Notes: a model not told the origin generated them from the letters alone. Shown: positions 25,155 through 33,955, counted from the stretch's first letter. The stretch is DNA of 64,000 nucleotides from Streptomyces sp. WM6386 (GCF_000972385.1 NZ_JXTE01000015.1:62001-126000); one strand, 5' to 3'. Numbers and translations are program-made.

Positions 25155-25799
25155 ATGACGATCCAGAGGCCAGGACTGCCGCAAGACCTTCCGGACCCCG
25201 AAGTACTGTGGGCGCGATGGGCGCTCGTGGCCGTCGTGGAGGCGACCACCGAGGCGGAGGAAGGTGCGGGTTACCGGACCGGTACCTGGATCGACGACGA
25301 GGGGCTGCACCTCGACGACTGCGGCTGCACCTGGTGGACGTTCTCCCGCCTCGGCGAGGGCCGGTACGTGCTGTACGGCGAGGACGAGTCGAGCGGCTGC
25401 AAGTGGCACGAGCCGCCGGTCGACATGCTGGCGGGCGGCCCTGCCTGGCTTCCCTACGAGGTGCTGCGCAATCGCCTCGCGGGGAACGAGCTGGGCTGCG
25501 TCTACTGGTACGACAACGGTGCCTGGGCCCGCGCCCCGTACCCCGAGGACCTGCAAGACGACGGCCTGGACTGCGGGATGAGCCGGTTCGTGGAGCGCGA
25601 TGAGGCCCACCGGCTGCTCGACGAGTACGTCGGGTACGGCACGCCCGGCCGTGAGCTCCTCATGGAGCACGCCGAGAGCCTCCGGCTGACACCGGAACTG
25701 CTCGAGGAGCACGTCTCCTCGCTGGAGGGGGGCGCGCCGGACCTTCCGGCGATGACCAGAGCGCTCCGGCGTGCGGGGCTGGACGCTCAGCTCTCGTAG
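25155..25799 (+). CDS. hypothetical cytoplasmic protein
   Basis: ATG 25155 follows AAGGGGAGAGCAC. The 214-residue acidic protein has many aromatic and acidic residues (DDCGCTWWTFSRLGEGRYVL, NELGCVYWYDNGAWARAPYP) and a helical end with TPELLEEHVSSLEGGAPDLP. Codon use is typical of real genes and there is no signal peptide or membrane helix. I do not recognise the family; the aromatic-rich front recalls SUKH/SMI1-type immunity-like proteins, but that is only an impression. Confidence 0.75.
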   Translation: MTIQRPGLPQDLPDPEVLWARWALVAVVEATTEAEEGAGYRTGTWIDDEGLHLDDCGCTWWTFSRLGEGRYVLYGEDESSGCKWHEPPVDMLAGGPAWLPYEVLRNRLAGNELGCVYWYDNGAWARAPYPEDLQDDGLDCGMSRFVERDEAHRLLDEYVGYGTPGRELLMEHAESLRLTPELLEEHVSSLEGGAPDLPAMTRALRRAGLDAQLS

Positions 25800-26070
25800 G
25801 GGGCTTGGTCAGGTTCGTATGGGTGCGGGCATGTTGCGGTGGCGGGTGGGACAGGCACTGGTCCAGAGGCGGCACCGATGATCCCGCCAATGGCCACAAC
25901 GCCCATTGCTCACCGGCAGGAACGGCCGCAGCCGTTCCCGCTCCGCATCCGCCGGATCGGCTCGCCCGTGCCCGCGACAACGACTCAGGCACGGAGCGGT
26001 CGCATGATCGCCCGGACAGCTCCTACGAGGGTGCTTGCCGCCGTCGGCCCGTCGAGCACGACTGCGAACA
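25800..26070. other. no gene seen
   Basis: This 271-base stretch lies between two convergent genes. Frames are open on both strands but none has recognisable content. Confidence 0.35.
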
Positions 26071-26098
26071 GCCCGGCACCGCGGTTGCGATGCCGGGC
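26071..26098 (-). terminator. terminator of the ribosomal protein cluster
   Basis: GCCCGGCA and TGCCGGGC form an 8-bp perfect stem with a 12-base loop, 26 bases past the stop of the L36 gene. Confidence 0.55.
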
Positions 26099-26123
26099 CG
26101 GATCGATGGTGCGGCTCAGGCCG

Positions 26124-26246
26124 TCAGCCCTGGCGGGCCTTGAAGCGCGGGTCCTTCTTGTTGAGCACGAAGGTGACACCCCGCCGACGTACCACCTGGG
26201 CGCCGGGCTTGGCCTTCAACGAGCGCAGGGACTTTCGCACCTTCAT
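26124..26246 (-). CDS. rpmJ: 50S ribosomal protein L36, cysteine-free paralogue
   Basis: ATG 26246 follows GGAGACGGCT. The 40-residue protein reads [20 protein letters not shown] then [20 protein letters not shown]. The zinc-ribbon cysteines of standard L36 (C..C...C...H) are all missing, so this is the C-minus type that replaces the zinc-containing copy when zinc is scarce in many actinomycetes. It is the last gene of a three-gene leftward cluster with L31B and L33. Confidence 0.95.
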   Translation of the reverse strand: MKVRKSLRSLKAKPGAQVVRRRGVTFVLNKKDPRFKARQG

Positions 26247-26283
26247 AGCCGTCTCCTTCCGGGGGATCGAACGGGGTCCACTG

Positions 26284-26544
26284 TCACGGGCGGACGGGAG
26301 CGGTGGCGCCGTAGCGCCTTTGGAAGCGCTCCACGCGGCCCGCGGTGTCCACGACGCGTGAAGTGCCGGTGTAGAACGGGTGGCTCGCCGACGAGATCTC
26401 GACGTCGACGACCGGGTACGTGCTGCCGTCCTCCCACTCGACCGTGCGCTCCGCGTCGAGGGTGGAGTGGGTGAGCAGCTGGAAGCCTGATGTGCGGTCG
26501 CGGAAGACGACCGGGCGGGAGAGGGGGTGGATGCCGTGCCTCAT
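26284..26544 (-). CDS. rpmE2: 50S ribosomal protein L31 type B
   Basis: ATG 26544 follows GAAAGGCCACCCC. The 86-residue protein reads [40 protein letters not shown] and [20 protein letters not shown]. The type B length and the lack of the CxxC pair mark it as the zinc-independent form. It lies 37 bases upstream of the L36 gene. Confidence 0.95.
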   Translation of the reverse strand: MRHGIHPLSRPVVFRDRTSGFQLLTHSTLDAERTVEWEDGSTYPVVDVEISSASHPFYTGTSRVVDTAGRVERFQRRYGATAPVRP

Positions 26545-26591
26545 GGGGTGGCCTTTCTGGTACTGGCGACGGGGAGCCGTGGAGAAGGGTG

Positions 26592-26756
26592 TCAGCGCTC
26601 TTCTCGGAACGGGACGTGCGCGCCGACCTGCGGGTCGTACTTGCGCAGGACCATTCGGTCGGGATCGTTCAGTCGGTTCTTGCGGGTCACGTAGGTGACT
26701 CCGGTACCGGCCGTCGACTTCAGCTTGATGACAGCGCGTGTGGTGCTGCGTGCCAT
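26592..26756 (-). CDS. rpmG: 50S ribosomal protein L33, cysteine-free paralogue
   Basis: ATG 26756 follows GGAAGGAGCACCTC. The 54-residue protein reads [40 protein letters not shown] and [14 protein letters not shown]; the CxxC pairs of zinc-type L33 are replaced. It is first of the cluster. Related clusters in Streptomyces usually also include L28, S14 and S18 and are Zur-controlled; those genes are absent here and no clear Zur box was seen. Confidence 0.95.
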   Translation of the reverse strand: MARSTTRAVIKLKSTAGTGVTYVTRKNRLNDPDRMVLRKYDPQVGAHVPFREER

Positions 26757-26788
26757 GAGGTGCTCCTTCCGCCACCGCCCGAGCAAAT

Positions 26789-26804
26789 TGACTCGGACAT
26801 GTCA
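26789..26804. promoter_or_regulatory. imperfect inverted repeat upstream of rpmG
   Basis: TGACTCGGACATGTCA has TGAC/GTCA arms and lies 33-48 bases before the L33 start, where an operator would be expected. It does not fit the usual Zur consensus (TGAAAATGATTTTCA-like), so the regulator is unclear. Confidence 0.3.
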
Positions 26805-26996
26805 TACGGCTTCTACAACCACGTCGGTCGGCGTCTCATTCCCGACGGTCACCGCTCTCGGTACGGGCCGGAGCGGTACGGACGTGGTCCGGGCGGGCGT
26901 TCGTATCCGTCCGGACCATGGGGTGAAGGGGCCGTCGCCTACGCGGCGGAAGGCGCTACGGGGCTTCAGCCGAACGATCGTCCCCGCAGGCAATAG
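26799..26996 (+). CDS. Gly/Tyr/Arg-rich 65-residue ORF, doubtful
   Basis: From ATG 26799 the frame reads [20 protein letters not shown] then [20 protein letters not shown]. There is no ribosome binding site, and it overlaps the likely promoter of rpmG. It may be chance. Confidence 0.2.
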   Translation: MSYGFYNHVGRRLIPDGHRSRYGPERYGRGPGGRSYPSGPWGEGAVAYAAEGATGLQPNDRPRRQ

Positions 26997-27176
26997 GTGA
27001 AGCCCGGGGACACTGCCCCCTTCACTCCCACGCCGCGCTCAACACGCCCGTCCCCGTCGGCATTCCCGACACCCGGGCAAGACGGCGTTCACGCACACGA
27101 CCAGGGGGCCGAACTCCGGGGCCACACCGGCGTGGGTCACCTGCCGCGCACCTGTGAGACGGCTGCGCCTGCCAGC
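26997..27176. other. no gene seen
   Basis: GC-rich intergenic sequence downstream of the DUF6308 gene; no hairpin or frame worth naming. Confidence 0.3.
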
Positions 27177-27875
27177 TCAGCGTGCGTTGCCTTGACCCGA
27201 TGGACCCTGGTGCATCCACGCGATGACGTCGAACACGCGCAGGATGCCGATGTCCTCACCGACACGGGCCTGGTCGCGGAGGCGGGCCAACTGATGGTGG
27301 AAGGCACCGTCGTCCGCCCGTAGGGCCGCGGCCAGTGCAGCCCAGAAGGAGTGGTCCGTCTTGGGTCGACCGAACAGTTGCTTGATGCGGATGTCGTAGA
27401 TGGGGATGAGGTGAGGGCGCTTACGGGCCAGCAGTTTGCCTGCGATCACCGGGCCGCTGCCGTCAGGCTTGCCGACATACTCCTTGGTGGCCAAGCGCTC
27501 CCACAACTCCCAGGCAGCGCCGCCCTCTTTCATGAGCGCGTCGCTTTCAGGACTCTCCAGTCGCGCGTCACGAGGAATGAGCGACAGCAGGCGTGTCCAA
27601 TGCCCATGAGGGTCGGTCAACAAGCTGATCGCCCCGTGCGCCTCGACGGACACGCTGAGCATGGTGATGGCCACCAGGTCGTTGCTGTCGAAGCGGTCTG
27701 CGACGTGCTCGGTGTCGCCGCCGCCCCCAAGTCGCTCGAAGTGCGCGCCGGAGTAGTACAGATCACCGCTCGGGCGTCGTCGCCGGGTGAAGTATTCGAC
27801 CAGCAGGCGGACGGCCTTCTCGTCGTCCCAGTAGATCTCCGGGATCTTCAGTTCCATCACCGGGACGTCCCTCAT
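27177..27875 (-). CDS. DUF6308-family protein
   Basis: The 232-residue soluble protein reads YSGAHFERLGGGGDTEHVAD, DSNDLVAITMLSVSVEAHGA, AWELWERLATKEYVGKPDGS, ARKRPHLIPIYDIRIKQLFG and GILRVFDVIAWMHQG. The core (L.ARKRP.LIPI.D..V) is the hallmark of the DUF6308 family found across actinomycetes. The function is unknown. ATG 27875 is used. It has no operon partners. Confidence 0.8.
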   Translation of the reverse strand: MRDVPVMELKIPEIYWDDEKAVRLLVEYFTRRRRPSGDLYYSGAHFERLGGGGDTEHVADRFDSNDLVAITMLSVSVEAHGAISLLTDPHGHWTRLLSLIPRDARLESPESDALMKEGGAAWELWERLATKEYVGKPDGSGPVIAGKLLARKRPHLIPIYDIRIKQLFGRPKTDHSFWAALAAALRADDGAFHHQLARLRDQARVGEDIGILRVFDVIAWMHQGPSGQGNAR

Positions 27876-28081
27876 ACACCTTCGCGACCGATGACACGTC
27901 GGTGGACGCTACAGCACCTGGTGCCCGCAACGGGGAGCACTTCCTGCAACAAGCAGCTCGCGCAGCTGTCGTCTCAGCGGAGCCGTGGGGACGCCCTGCC
28001 TCTGGAGGTCGCCACTGCCGGCCAACGGTGCCGCAGCAGCTCCCCAGGGAATGAACGCCGACCTTGATTGTTGAAATCGGT

Positions 28082-29104
28082 ATGAAAAAGATCGGGTTCC
28101 TGTCCTTCGGACACTGGACGCCGTCGCCGCACTCGCAGACGCGCTCCGCGGCGGATTCCCTCCTCCAGGCGATCGACCTCGCGGTCGCAGCGGAGGAGCT
28201 GGGTGCCGACGGCGCGTACTTCCGGGTCCATCACTTCGCGCGGCAGCACGCCTCGCCGTTCCCGCTGCTCGCGGCCATCGGCGCGCGCACCAGCCGGATC
28301 GAGATCGGCACCGGCGTGATCGACATGCGCTACGAGAACCCGCTGTACATGGCCGAGGACGCGGGCGCCGCCGACCTGATCTCCGGTGGCCGGCTCCAGC
28401 TCGGCCTCAGCCGGGGATCCCCGGAACAGGTCATCGACGGCTGGCGGCACTTCGGGCATCTGCCGCCTGAGGGGATGACCGACGGCGACATGGCACGCGC
28501 CCACACCGAGCGCCTCCTCGACGTGCTCAAGGGCGAGGGGTTCGCGCAGCCCAACCCCCATCCGATGTTCTCCAACCCGCCGGGGCTGCTGCGCATCGAG
28601 CCACACTCCGAGGGCCTCAGCGACCGTATCTGGTGGGGATCGGGCTCGAATGCCACCGCGGCGTGGGCTGCCACGCTCGGAATGAACCTGCAGAGCTCGA
28701 CCCTCAAGGACGACGAGAGCGGCGAACCGCTGCACGTCCAGCAGCGCAAGCAGATCGAGTCCTACCGCGAGGCCTGGCACACGAAGGGCCACACCCGCCG
28801 GCCGCGGGTCTCGGTCAGCCGCAGCATCTTCGCCCTGGTCGACGACCGCGACCGCGCCTACTTCGGCCGTGAGAGCAACTCGAAGGACCAGATCGGCTAC
28901 ATCGACGCCAACACCCGCGCCATCTTCGGCCGCTCCTACGCCGCCGAGCCCGACGTGCTGGTCAAACAGCTCGCCGAGGACGAAGCGATCGCCGCCGCCG
29001 ACACACTGCTCCTCACCGTGCCCAACCAACTCGGAGTCGCCTACAACACCCACGTGATCGAGAGCATCCTCACCCATGTCGCTCCGGCACTGGGCTGGCG
29101 CTGA
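28082..29104 (+). CDS. LLM-class flavin-dependent oxidoreductase (luciferase-like)
   Basis: The 340-residue protein begins MKKIGFLSFGHWTPSPHSQT and has the bacterial-luciferase TIM-barrel features: ELGADGAYFRVHHFARQHAS, TSRIEIGTGVIDMRYENPLY, AEDAGAADLISGGRLQLGLS and GSPEQVIDGWRHFG. It uses FMN or F420 in mono-oxygenation or reduction of an unknown substrate. ATG 28082 matches the family start; an upstream start at 28064 is also in frame. It is monocistronic between the DUF6308 gene and IS debris. Confidence 0.88.
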   Translation: MKKIGFLSFGHWTPSPHSQTRSAADSLLQAIDLAVAAEELGADGAYFRVHHFARQHASPFPLLAAIGARTSRIEIGTGVIDMRYENPLYMAEDAGAADLISGGRLQLGLSRGSPEQVIDGWRHFGHLPPEGMTDGDMARAHTERLLDVLKGEGFAQPNPHPMFSNPPGLLRIEPHSEGLSDRIWWGSGSNATAAWAATLGMNLQSSTLKDDESGEPLHVQQRKQIESYREAWHTKGHTRRPRVSVSRSIFALVDDRDRAYFGRESNSKDQIGYIDANTRAIFGRSYAAEPDVLVKQLAEDEAIAAADTLLLTVPNQLGVAYNTHVIESILTHVAPALGWR

Positions 29105-29313
29105 GCACAGCGGTAGGGCGTGCCACGGAACGATGCGACCGGCCGGTGTCACCGTACGTGCTCATGCAGTACACGTCCGTACGGCTCGTCCACCGGCCTG
29201 GCCGCCTGACCTCCCTGAGGGCCTACATGGCGGCCGCCTCAGCAACCAAGCGCCTGGCTCTGACGAAACTGCTGGCCACGTGACTGTGGGCTTGTCCGCT
29301 CGCTCGTCTGGTT
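29105..29313. other. no gene seen
   Basis: Sequence between the LLM gene and the IS5 remnant; it probably contains one lost end of the element, but no terminal repeat could be defined. Confidence 0.3.
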
Positions 29314-29700
29314 GTGGGGAAACGTGAGTCGCGGCCGTGGATCGCGTCGCATGAACTGTGGTCGCTGATCGAGCCGTTGCCGCCCGGAACGGGTCCGGGA
29401 GCCTGGAACGAGGCCGGCGCCTGGGAGCAACTCCATGTGGTGCTGCTGGGGAAACTGCGCTCGAAGGACAAGCTGGACCGGTCCCGCGCGGTGATCGACT
29501 CCTCGCACTTCCGCGCGGCCCGCAGTGGCCCAAACAAGCGGGCCCAGCCGGGCAGCAAGCACCACCTCGTCGTCGACGGCCAGGGCATCCCGCTCACGGT
29601 GTCGCTGACCGACGACAACCGCAACGGCGTCACCCGACTCCTGCCCTTGCTCGACAAGATCCCAGCCGTCGCAGGCCGGGCCGACAGACCCCGCCGCCTG
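29314..29700 (+). mobile_element. IS5-family transposase with internal deletion
   Basis: From GTG 29314 the frame reads MGKRESRPWIASHELWSLIE, then skips to EAGAWEQLHVVLLGKLRSKD, AVIDSSHFRAARSGPNKRAQ, PGSKHHLVVDGQGIPLTVSL and NRNGVTRLLPLLDKIPAVAG. Intact relatives have about 50 more residues between EPL and W.EAGVW. The first catalytic Asp (VIDSS) is present, the last acidic residues are lost after about 29700. Confidence 0.8.
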
Positions 29701-29778
29701 CTCTCGCACGCGGACCCGCTGGGAACGACGCGACGCCATCCTCGAGATGACCGACACCATCCACGAGATGCTCGCCGA

Positions 29779-29827
29779 GCGGCAGTTGCTGCCCCCGCAG
29801 GATCCCTGCGGGGTCAGCAACTGCCGC
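29779..29827. repeat. fold-back inverted repeat, 23-base arms
   Basis: GCGGCAGTTGCTGCCCCCGC... and its complement meet almost back to back (one mismatch at arm position 14, loop of about two bases). It sits exactly at the junction between the IS5 remnant side and the TPR relic. A hairpin this tight may be a rearrangement scar. Confidence 0.6.
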
Positions 29828-30160
29828 AGCGCCTCCCGCAGCGCGGGTATCGCCAGGTTGGGCACGCCGCGCTCGACGCACGCGTATCCAAAGTCGTAGA
29901 GCGTGCGGGCCATGCCCGGCGGGGGTCAGGGCGTCGGCGGCGGTCCTCAGGTCGTCGAAGCCTGCACTCCTGGCGGCCCGGGCGGCCACGAGTGCGAGCT
30001 CGTCGATCGGCAGGTCGTCGGTGCCATGCCGCAACTGGCGCAGGGCACCCGGGACGTCCCCCTCATCGAGGGCCTGCCAAGCCTGGAGGAGTTCAGGGGT
30101 CTTGGGGCGGCGATTCCCGCGCGAGAATATGCCAAGGATCTTCTCCGGTGATCGCTGTCC
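29800..30160 (-). pseudogene. TPR-repeat protein relic, frameshifted
   Basis: Leftward, KILGIFSRGNRRPKTPELLQ, AWQALDEGDVPGALRQLRHG, then TDDLPIDELALVAARAARSA lead to GHGPHAL, after which another frame continues with LYDFGYACVERGVPNLAIPA and LREALRQLL. Streptomyces TPR proteins carry ALYDFGYACVERG.SYLAVPAL.EALRL. One frameshift lies near 29915 and the rest of the gene is missing. Confidence 0.65.
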
Positions 30161-30471
30161 CCCTCAACCGCATTACGCGGGCGGGAAACAGGCCGCCACA
30201 TCACCGACAACCCGGTAAGGATGGCGACTCGAACCCCCTGCGGATCATTTCGGTTCGACGATCATGCGATCGCGGCTCGTCACCTCACCATTCCCAGCCG
30301 CCGACGGAGCCAGCGTTGTGGCCGAGTCCTTCTCGCCCATCCGACAAAGACTGGCGCAGCCGAGGAAGTCGTGAACATGGGATCGCCTTGAGGGGGAAAT
30401 CGGACACGGAAGCCAACAGTGAGAAGCCGAGCGGTCCATCGGTCCGCGCAAGCGACAACTGGGAGTGTCCA
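30161..30471. other. no gene seen
   Basis: Intergenic, upstream of the DUF4190 gene. A TTCGAGTC motif near 30220 (leftward) recalls a tRNA T-loop, but no arm pairs. Confidence 0.35.
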
Positions 30472-30759
30472 ATGACGAGTTACGGCGGATCTTCTGCTGC
30501 GTCTGCAGGTTCACGCACCAATGGTCTGGCGATCGCGAGTCTGTGCTGCGGTATCGTCGGGCTGTTCATACTGAACATCATTCTGGGCCCCTTGGCCATC
30601 GTTTTCGGCGCTGTCGCTCGCCGTCAGTCGGCGGTGAAGGCGGGCGGAGGAATGGCGAAGGCCGGAATCATCCTCGGTATCGTCGACGTGGTTGTGTGGA
30701 TAGTGCTCCTCATCGTGGCCGCCAACAACGGTGGATTCGGTTGGTACGTGGGCGGCTAG
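30472..30759 (+). CDS. DUF4190 membrane protein
   Basis: ATG 30472 starts a 95-residue protein with a short polar front, then TNGLAIASLCCGIVGLFILN and IILGPLAIVFGAVARRQSAV, and GGMAKAGIILGIVDVVVWIV. Two hairpin-like transmembrane segments with the Gly/Ala-rich loop ARRQ are the DUF4190 signature. These small proteins are frequent in Streptomyces, with no known function. GGGAGTGTCCA precedes the start. Confidence 0.85.
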   Translation: MTSYGGSSAASAGSRTNGLAIASLCCGIVGLFILNIILGPLAIVFGAVARRQSAVKAGGGMAKAGIILGIVDVVVWIVLLIVAANNGGFGWYVGG

Positions 30760-31129
30760 CACTCTGACCTCACGAACCCATCGGTCGGCGGTCTTGCCGG
30801 TGATGCATGGGGCGGCGCCCAAGCCGAGTCAGAGACAGGGCAGTTGCACGTGCTGGGGTGTGATCAGGTTGACAGGCCGAGGAACACCTCACGGATGCCG
30901 TCCCCATGCTCTCGACGGACGCGTAGGCACCCGAAAATTTTGGAGTCACGGAATACTCCGAGGTCGGACGGCCGGGGCCCCTTTCACAGATCAAGTCACG
31001 GAACTCGTGCCGTTGCAGAAGGCTTCTGCATTCGTCGCGGTCGAACCCGAGAGGGCTGGGCCAGCCGTGAGGGCGTGGCGGCCTTCCTGGAGGTTGGCGC
31101 CGGAGTTGGCGTTCCGCCGGGAGTCCGGT
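30760..31129. other. no gene seen
   Basis: About 370 bases between the DUF4190 gene and the end of the GH30 gene (convergent). No frame has recognisable content and no perfect hairpin was found. Confidence 0.4.
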
Positions 31130-32437
31130 TCAGCGGATCACGAACGTCATCGCGCTTTGAGCGGGCAGCGCGACGGTGAAGGAGCCGTTCGACATGCCGG
31201 TCGTGCCCTGGGACGTGACGTTCCTGCTCGCATCGGTCAGCCAGGAAGCAACAGTGGATCCGGCGCCGTTCGCCAGGGTGAACTGCTGACTCACCGCAGC
31301 GCTCCCCTTGTTCACCGCGACGACGACCGTGGAGCCGCCGCCCCGGTACGCGGAGACGTAGACGTTCGTCGCCGGATTCGCCGTCGCCCCGATCCGCACA
31401 TATCCGGGTCGCACGAACCTGGCGAAGTGCGCCATGGCGGCGCCACGCTTGCTGATCTTGCCGTCCTCACGCATGGGGCCGTAACTGCGCCGGATGTACC
31501 ACCAGATGTAGGCCTGGAACTCGGCCTCCACCATGGCCCGGTGGATGTGCTCCCCCACATCGAGCGCCTGCGGCCAAAGGTCCGCCGAATCCGAGCTGTT
31601 GGGGTAGTACACCTCCGTCATCCACAGCTCCTTGCCCGCGCCCTTCTGCTTGAAGAGGGGATAAGGGAAGTTCGCAAACGACGTGCCGTAGAGGTGGGCT
31701 CCGATCACGTCCACGTTGGCGAGCGCCACCGGGTCGTTGAGGATCGGGTCCGACATGTTCTTCAGGTACTGGAAGGACTCCGGCGCAATGACCCTGGTGC
31801 CGATCGAGCCGGCGTTCTCGCGCAGGAACCGGACCATTTCGGCGGGGGTCCACCACGTCCAGTCATGTGCGTAGTCGGGCTCGTTCTGCACCGAAATGCC
31901 GTACAGATTCACTCCGTTGTTCCGGAGGTGGGTGGTGAAGTCGTTCAGGTGCTGGGCGTAGGCGCCGTACATGCTGTACTTGAGACGTCGCGCGTCGGTC
32001 TGGCTGCCGCGGACGAAGGTCTCCACCATGGAGGCGGGCGGATTCCAGGGTGACGCGATGACGGCGGCTCCGAGTTCCGCCGCGCGTTTCGCCGTCGCCA
32101 GATCTCGGCTCCAGGCTGCCCGGTCCTCGGGCACAGGGATCCGCAACAGGGTGAAACCCAACTGGCCGTCGCCGGTCCCGAATGCCATGTCCCGCTGAGC
32201 CGCCGTGAGATCGCCGATCCACGCGGCGTGGGCCATACCGCCGAAGCCGCGGATCGTCTGCCGCGTTGCCGACGGATCGATGACCGCCGCGGCGGCTGCC
32301 GCCATGACCCCGGCGTCAGAGGCCCTCGCGACCGACGCCGTGGCGGTGAGGACGGGTAGGGCCCCCATCGTCGCCACGATGGCCCTCCGGCTCGGTAATC
32401 TCCGCCCCTCGAAGGGCTCATTCTGACTCTGTGTCAT
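31130..32437 (-). CDS. xynC: secreted GH30 glucuronoxylanase (XynC-like)
   Basis: ATG 32437 follows GAGGAGGAGAC. The 435-residue protein has an export signal with paired arginines (LPSRRAIVATMGALPVLTAT). The GH30 barrel includes RQTIRGFGGMAHAAWIGDLT, acid/base E186 in SVQNEPDYAH and nucleophile E275 in LWMTEVYYPN. The loop IRRSYGPMREDGKISKRGAA is nearly that of Bacillus XynC, whose Arg binds the glucuronic acid side group, so subfamily 8 glucuronoxylan specificity is likely. The beta-sandwich side domain ends FTVALPAQSAMTFVIR. No carbohydrate-binding module. A CebR-type palindrome lies 72 bases upstream. Confidence 0.93.
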   Translation of the reverse strand: MTQSQNEPFEGRRLPSRRAIVATMGALPVLTATASVARASDAGVMAAAAAAVIDPSATRQTIRGFGGMAHAAWIGDLTAAQRDMAFGTGDGQLGFTLLRIPVPEDRAAWSRDLATAKRAAELGAAVIASPWNPPASMVETFVRGSQTDARRLKYSMYGAYAQHLNDFTTHLRNNGVNLYGISVQNEPDYAHDWTWWTPAEMVRFLRENAGSIGTRVIAPESFQYLKNMSDPILNDPVALANVDVIGAHLYGTSFANFPYPLFKQKGAGKELWMTEVYYPNSSDSADLWPQALDVGEHIHRAMVEAEFQAYIWWYIRRSYGPMREDGKISKRGAAMAHFARFVRPGYVRIGATANPATNVYVSAYRGGGSTVVVAVNKGSAAVSQQFTLANGAGSTVASWLTDASRNVTSQGTTGMSNGSFTVALPAQSAMTFVIR

Positions 32438-32509
32438 GTCTCCTCCTCTTGGCTGCAGCTCCTGCGCCGGACCTTCGCGGCTGCGCCTGCCCGAACGGGA
32501 GCGGGCGTA

Positions 32510-32523
32510 TGGGAGCGCTCCCA
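32510..32523. promoter_or_regulatory. CebR-type operator TGGGAGCGCTCCCA
   Basis: A perfect 14-bp palindrome (16 bp with flanking A/T) in the promoter region of the GH30 gene. It equals the known binding sequence of CebR, the LacI-family cellobiose-responsive repressor of Streptomyces. CebR is not encoded in the window. Confidence 0.85.
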
Positions 32524-32543
32524 TTGCCATGAATGAGCACACG

Positions 32544-33073
32544 CGAGCTGTCTCGACGGTACGTGGTGTCGATCATCACCCCGGGACCGCTCTGCGGAGC
32601 ACCGGGCGCCAACGTCGTTCGATATCATGAACGTTGTCCAAGTGGCAGACCTGACGAAAGCTAACGAGGCCAGTCACCACGGTCAAGCCCCACGACACAC
32701 CCACTCCACTGTGGCGCCCCTACACCTACAGGGTGGCGGCGGCTCCGGCGCAACAGCAGCCGCACCCGGTTCGGCGGCTACGCGCCCGTGGCCGACTGGA
32801 AAACCTACTTGCTCGCTCCGGTCGGTCATGGAAAAGTGTGCCGCGCTCTACGACCTTGCAGACACACGCATGACGAGGAACGAAGCCTATGTTCTCGGCG
32901 TCCCCCAGCGGTCGCCGTCGGCCCTGAGTGCCCGCTCCGCGGCAGCCTCAGCCGGCCACGCTGTTCCCCACGGCGGCCCCACGATGCGATGCCTGACGCA
33001 TCGCCACTCTCCGCCCCGAGCGTCCAAGGTTCGCCGGGGGCTCCTCCAGAGACTTCGTGAGGTCACACCCATC
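32544..33073. other. mostly noncoding, upstream of the GNAT gene
   Basis: The reading frame of the next gene stays open leftward to about 32627, but the sequence (Ala/Arg/Pro-rich, no family match) and rare-looking codons argue against it being translated. Promoters for the divergent GH30 and GNAT genes must lie here. Confidence 0.4.
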
Positions 33074-33841
33074 GTGGACATCCAGGTCCAGAGCTTTGCC
33101 GTCACCAATCTCCGCCGCCGTCCCGTGGTCGTCGAGACCGGCGGCTTCATCGCCGGGTTCACCCCCGACACCGACAACCCCTACATGAACTACGCGACAC
33201 CGCTGCCCGGCGCCGAGCCGACGGAGCAGGACGTCGCCGCGCTGATCGCCATCTTCCGGGAACGGGGCCTGCTGCCCCGACTGGAGTTCGCCCCGCAGGC
33301 CGCTCCCGCCGTAGCACCCGCCCTGCGGGCGGCAGGCTTCGGCACCGAAGCAGTGCACGAATACCTCATCTGTACACCCCGCACGCTGGCTCTTCCCCGG
33401 TCCGGCGTCTCCCCGCACGTGGAAAGCCCGACCACCGACGAAGAGTTCACCGAGCTCGATGCCGCCCTTGCCGAGGCATTCGGTGGCGTCTTCGACCCAT
33501 CGCCGCAGGGGGCGGTCCGGCTGCGCCGCACCCAGCAGAGCGGCGGAGCGGTGCGCTTCGTCCGCGACCCGCGGGGCGGCATCGCCGGCGGGGCGTCCTG
33601 CTCCCCTCCCGCTGAGAACACCGCAGAACTGACCGGCGTCGGCACCCGCCCCGCCTGCCGTGGCCGCGGCATCGCCGCCGCGGTCACCGCGTCGCTGACC
33701 GAAGCCATGTTCCACCAGGGAGCCGGATCAGTCTGGCTGGAGTACTCCGGCGAAGGATCCCGCCGCGTCTACGAGCGCGCCGGCTACCGGCCGCAAGGCA
33801 CTCGCCTCTACCTCTCCTTGCCGCCGGCGCAGCAACCCTGA
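33074..33841 (+). CDS. GNAT-family N-acetyltransferase, two-domain type
   Basis: From GTG 33074 the 255-residue protein has an amino-terminal half VVVETGGFIAGFTPDTDNPY then LPGAEPTEQDVAALIAIFRE, typical of long Streptomyces GNATs, and a catalytic half with AELTGVGTRPACRGRGIAAA (acetyl-CoA pyrophosphate loop), VTASLTEAMFHQGAGSVWLE and RRVYERAGYRPQGTRLYL. Substrate unknown. Start choice is not firm: the frame is open to 32627, with ATG at 32829 possible. GAGG lies about 11 bases before GTG 33074. Confidence 0.82.
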   Translation: MDIQVQSFAVTNLRRRPVVVETGGFIAGFTPDTDNPYMNYATPLPGAEPTEQDVAALIAIFRERGLLPRLEFAPQAAPAVAPALRAAGFGTEAVHEYLICTPRTLALPRSGVSPHVESPTTDEEFTELDAALAEAFGGVFDPSPQGAVRLRRTQQSGGAVRFVRDPRGGIAGGASCSPPAENTAELTGVGTRPACRGRGIAAAVTASLTEAMFHQGAGSVWLEYSGEGSRRVYERAGYRPQGTRLYLSLPPAQQP

Positions 33842-33955
33842 CCGCATCACGGCAGCCCGGTTTGAGCACACGCTTCTGACGTCCCCGTTGGCCGCGGCTT
33901 CACGCCCCCGATGATCCGCAGCAGAGCGACACGACAGCGGAGTAGCGGCTGCGCG

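Noticed and set aside
26757-26830. Zur box before rpmG
   Set aside because: No sequence close to TGAAAATGATTTTCA; only a weaker repeat is present, listed separately.
30200-30260. TTCGAGTC motif like a tRNA T-loop
   Set aside because: The flanking bases do not pair into a T arm and no anticodon or acceptor arm can be drawn.
32627-33073. Long amino-terminal extension of the GNAT gene
   Set aside because: The extension has no family match and low coding quality; GTG 33074 agrees with relatives.
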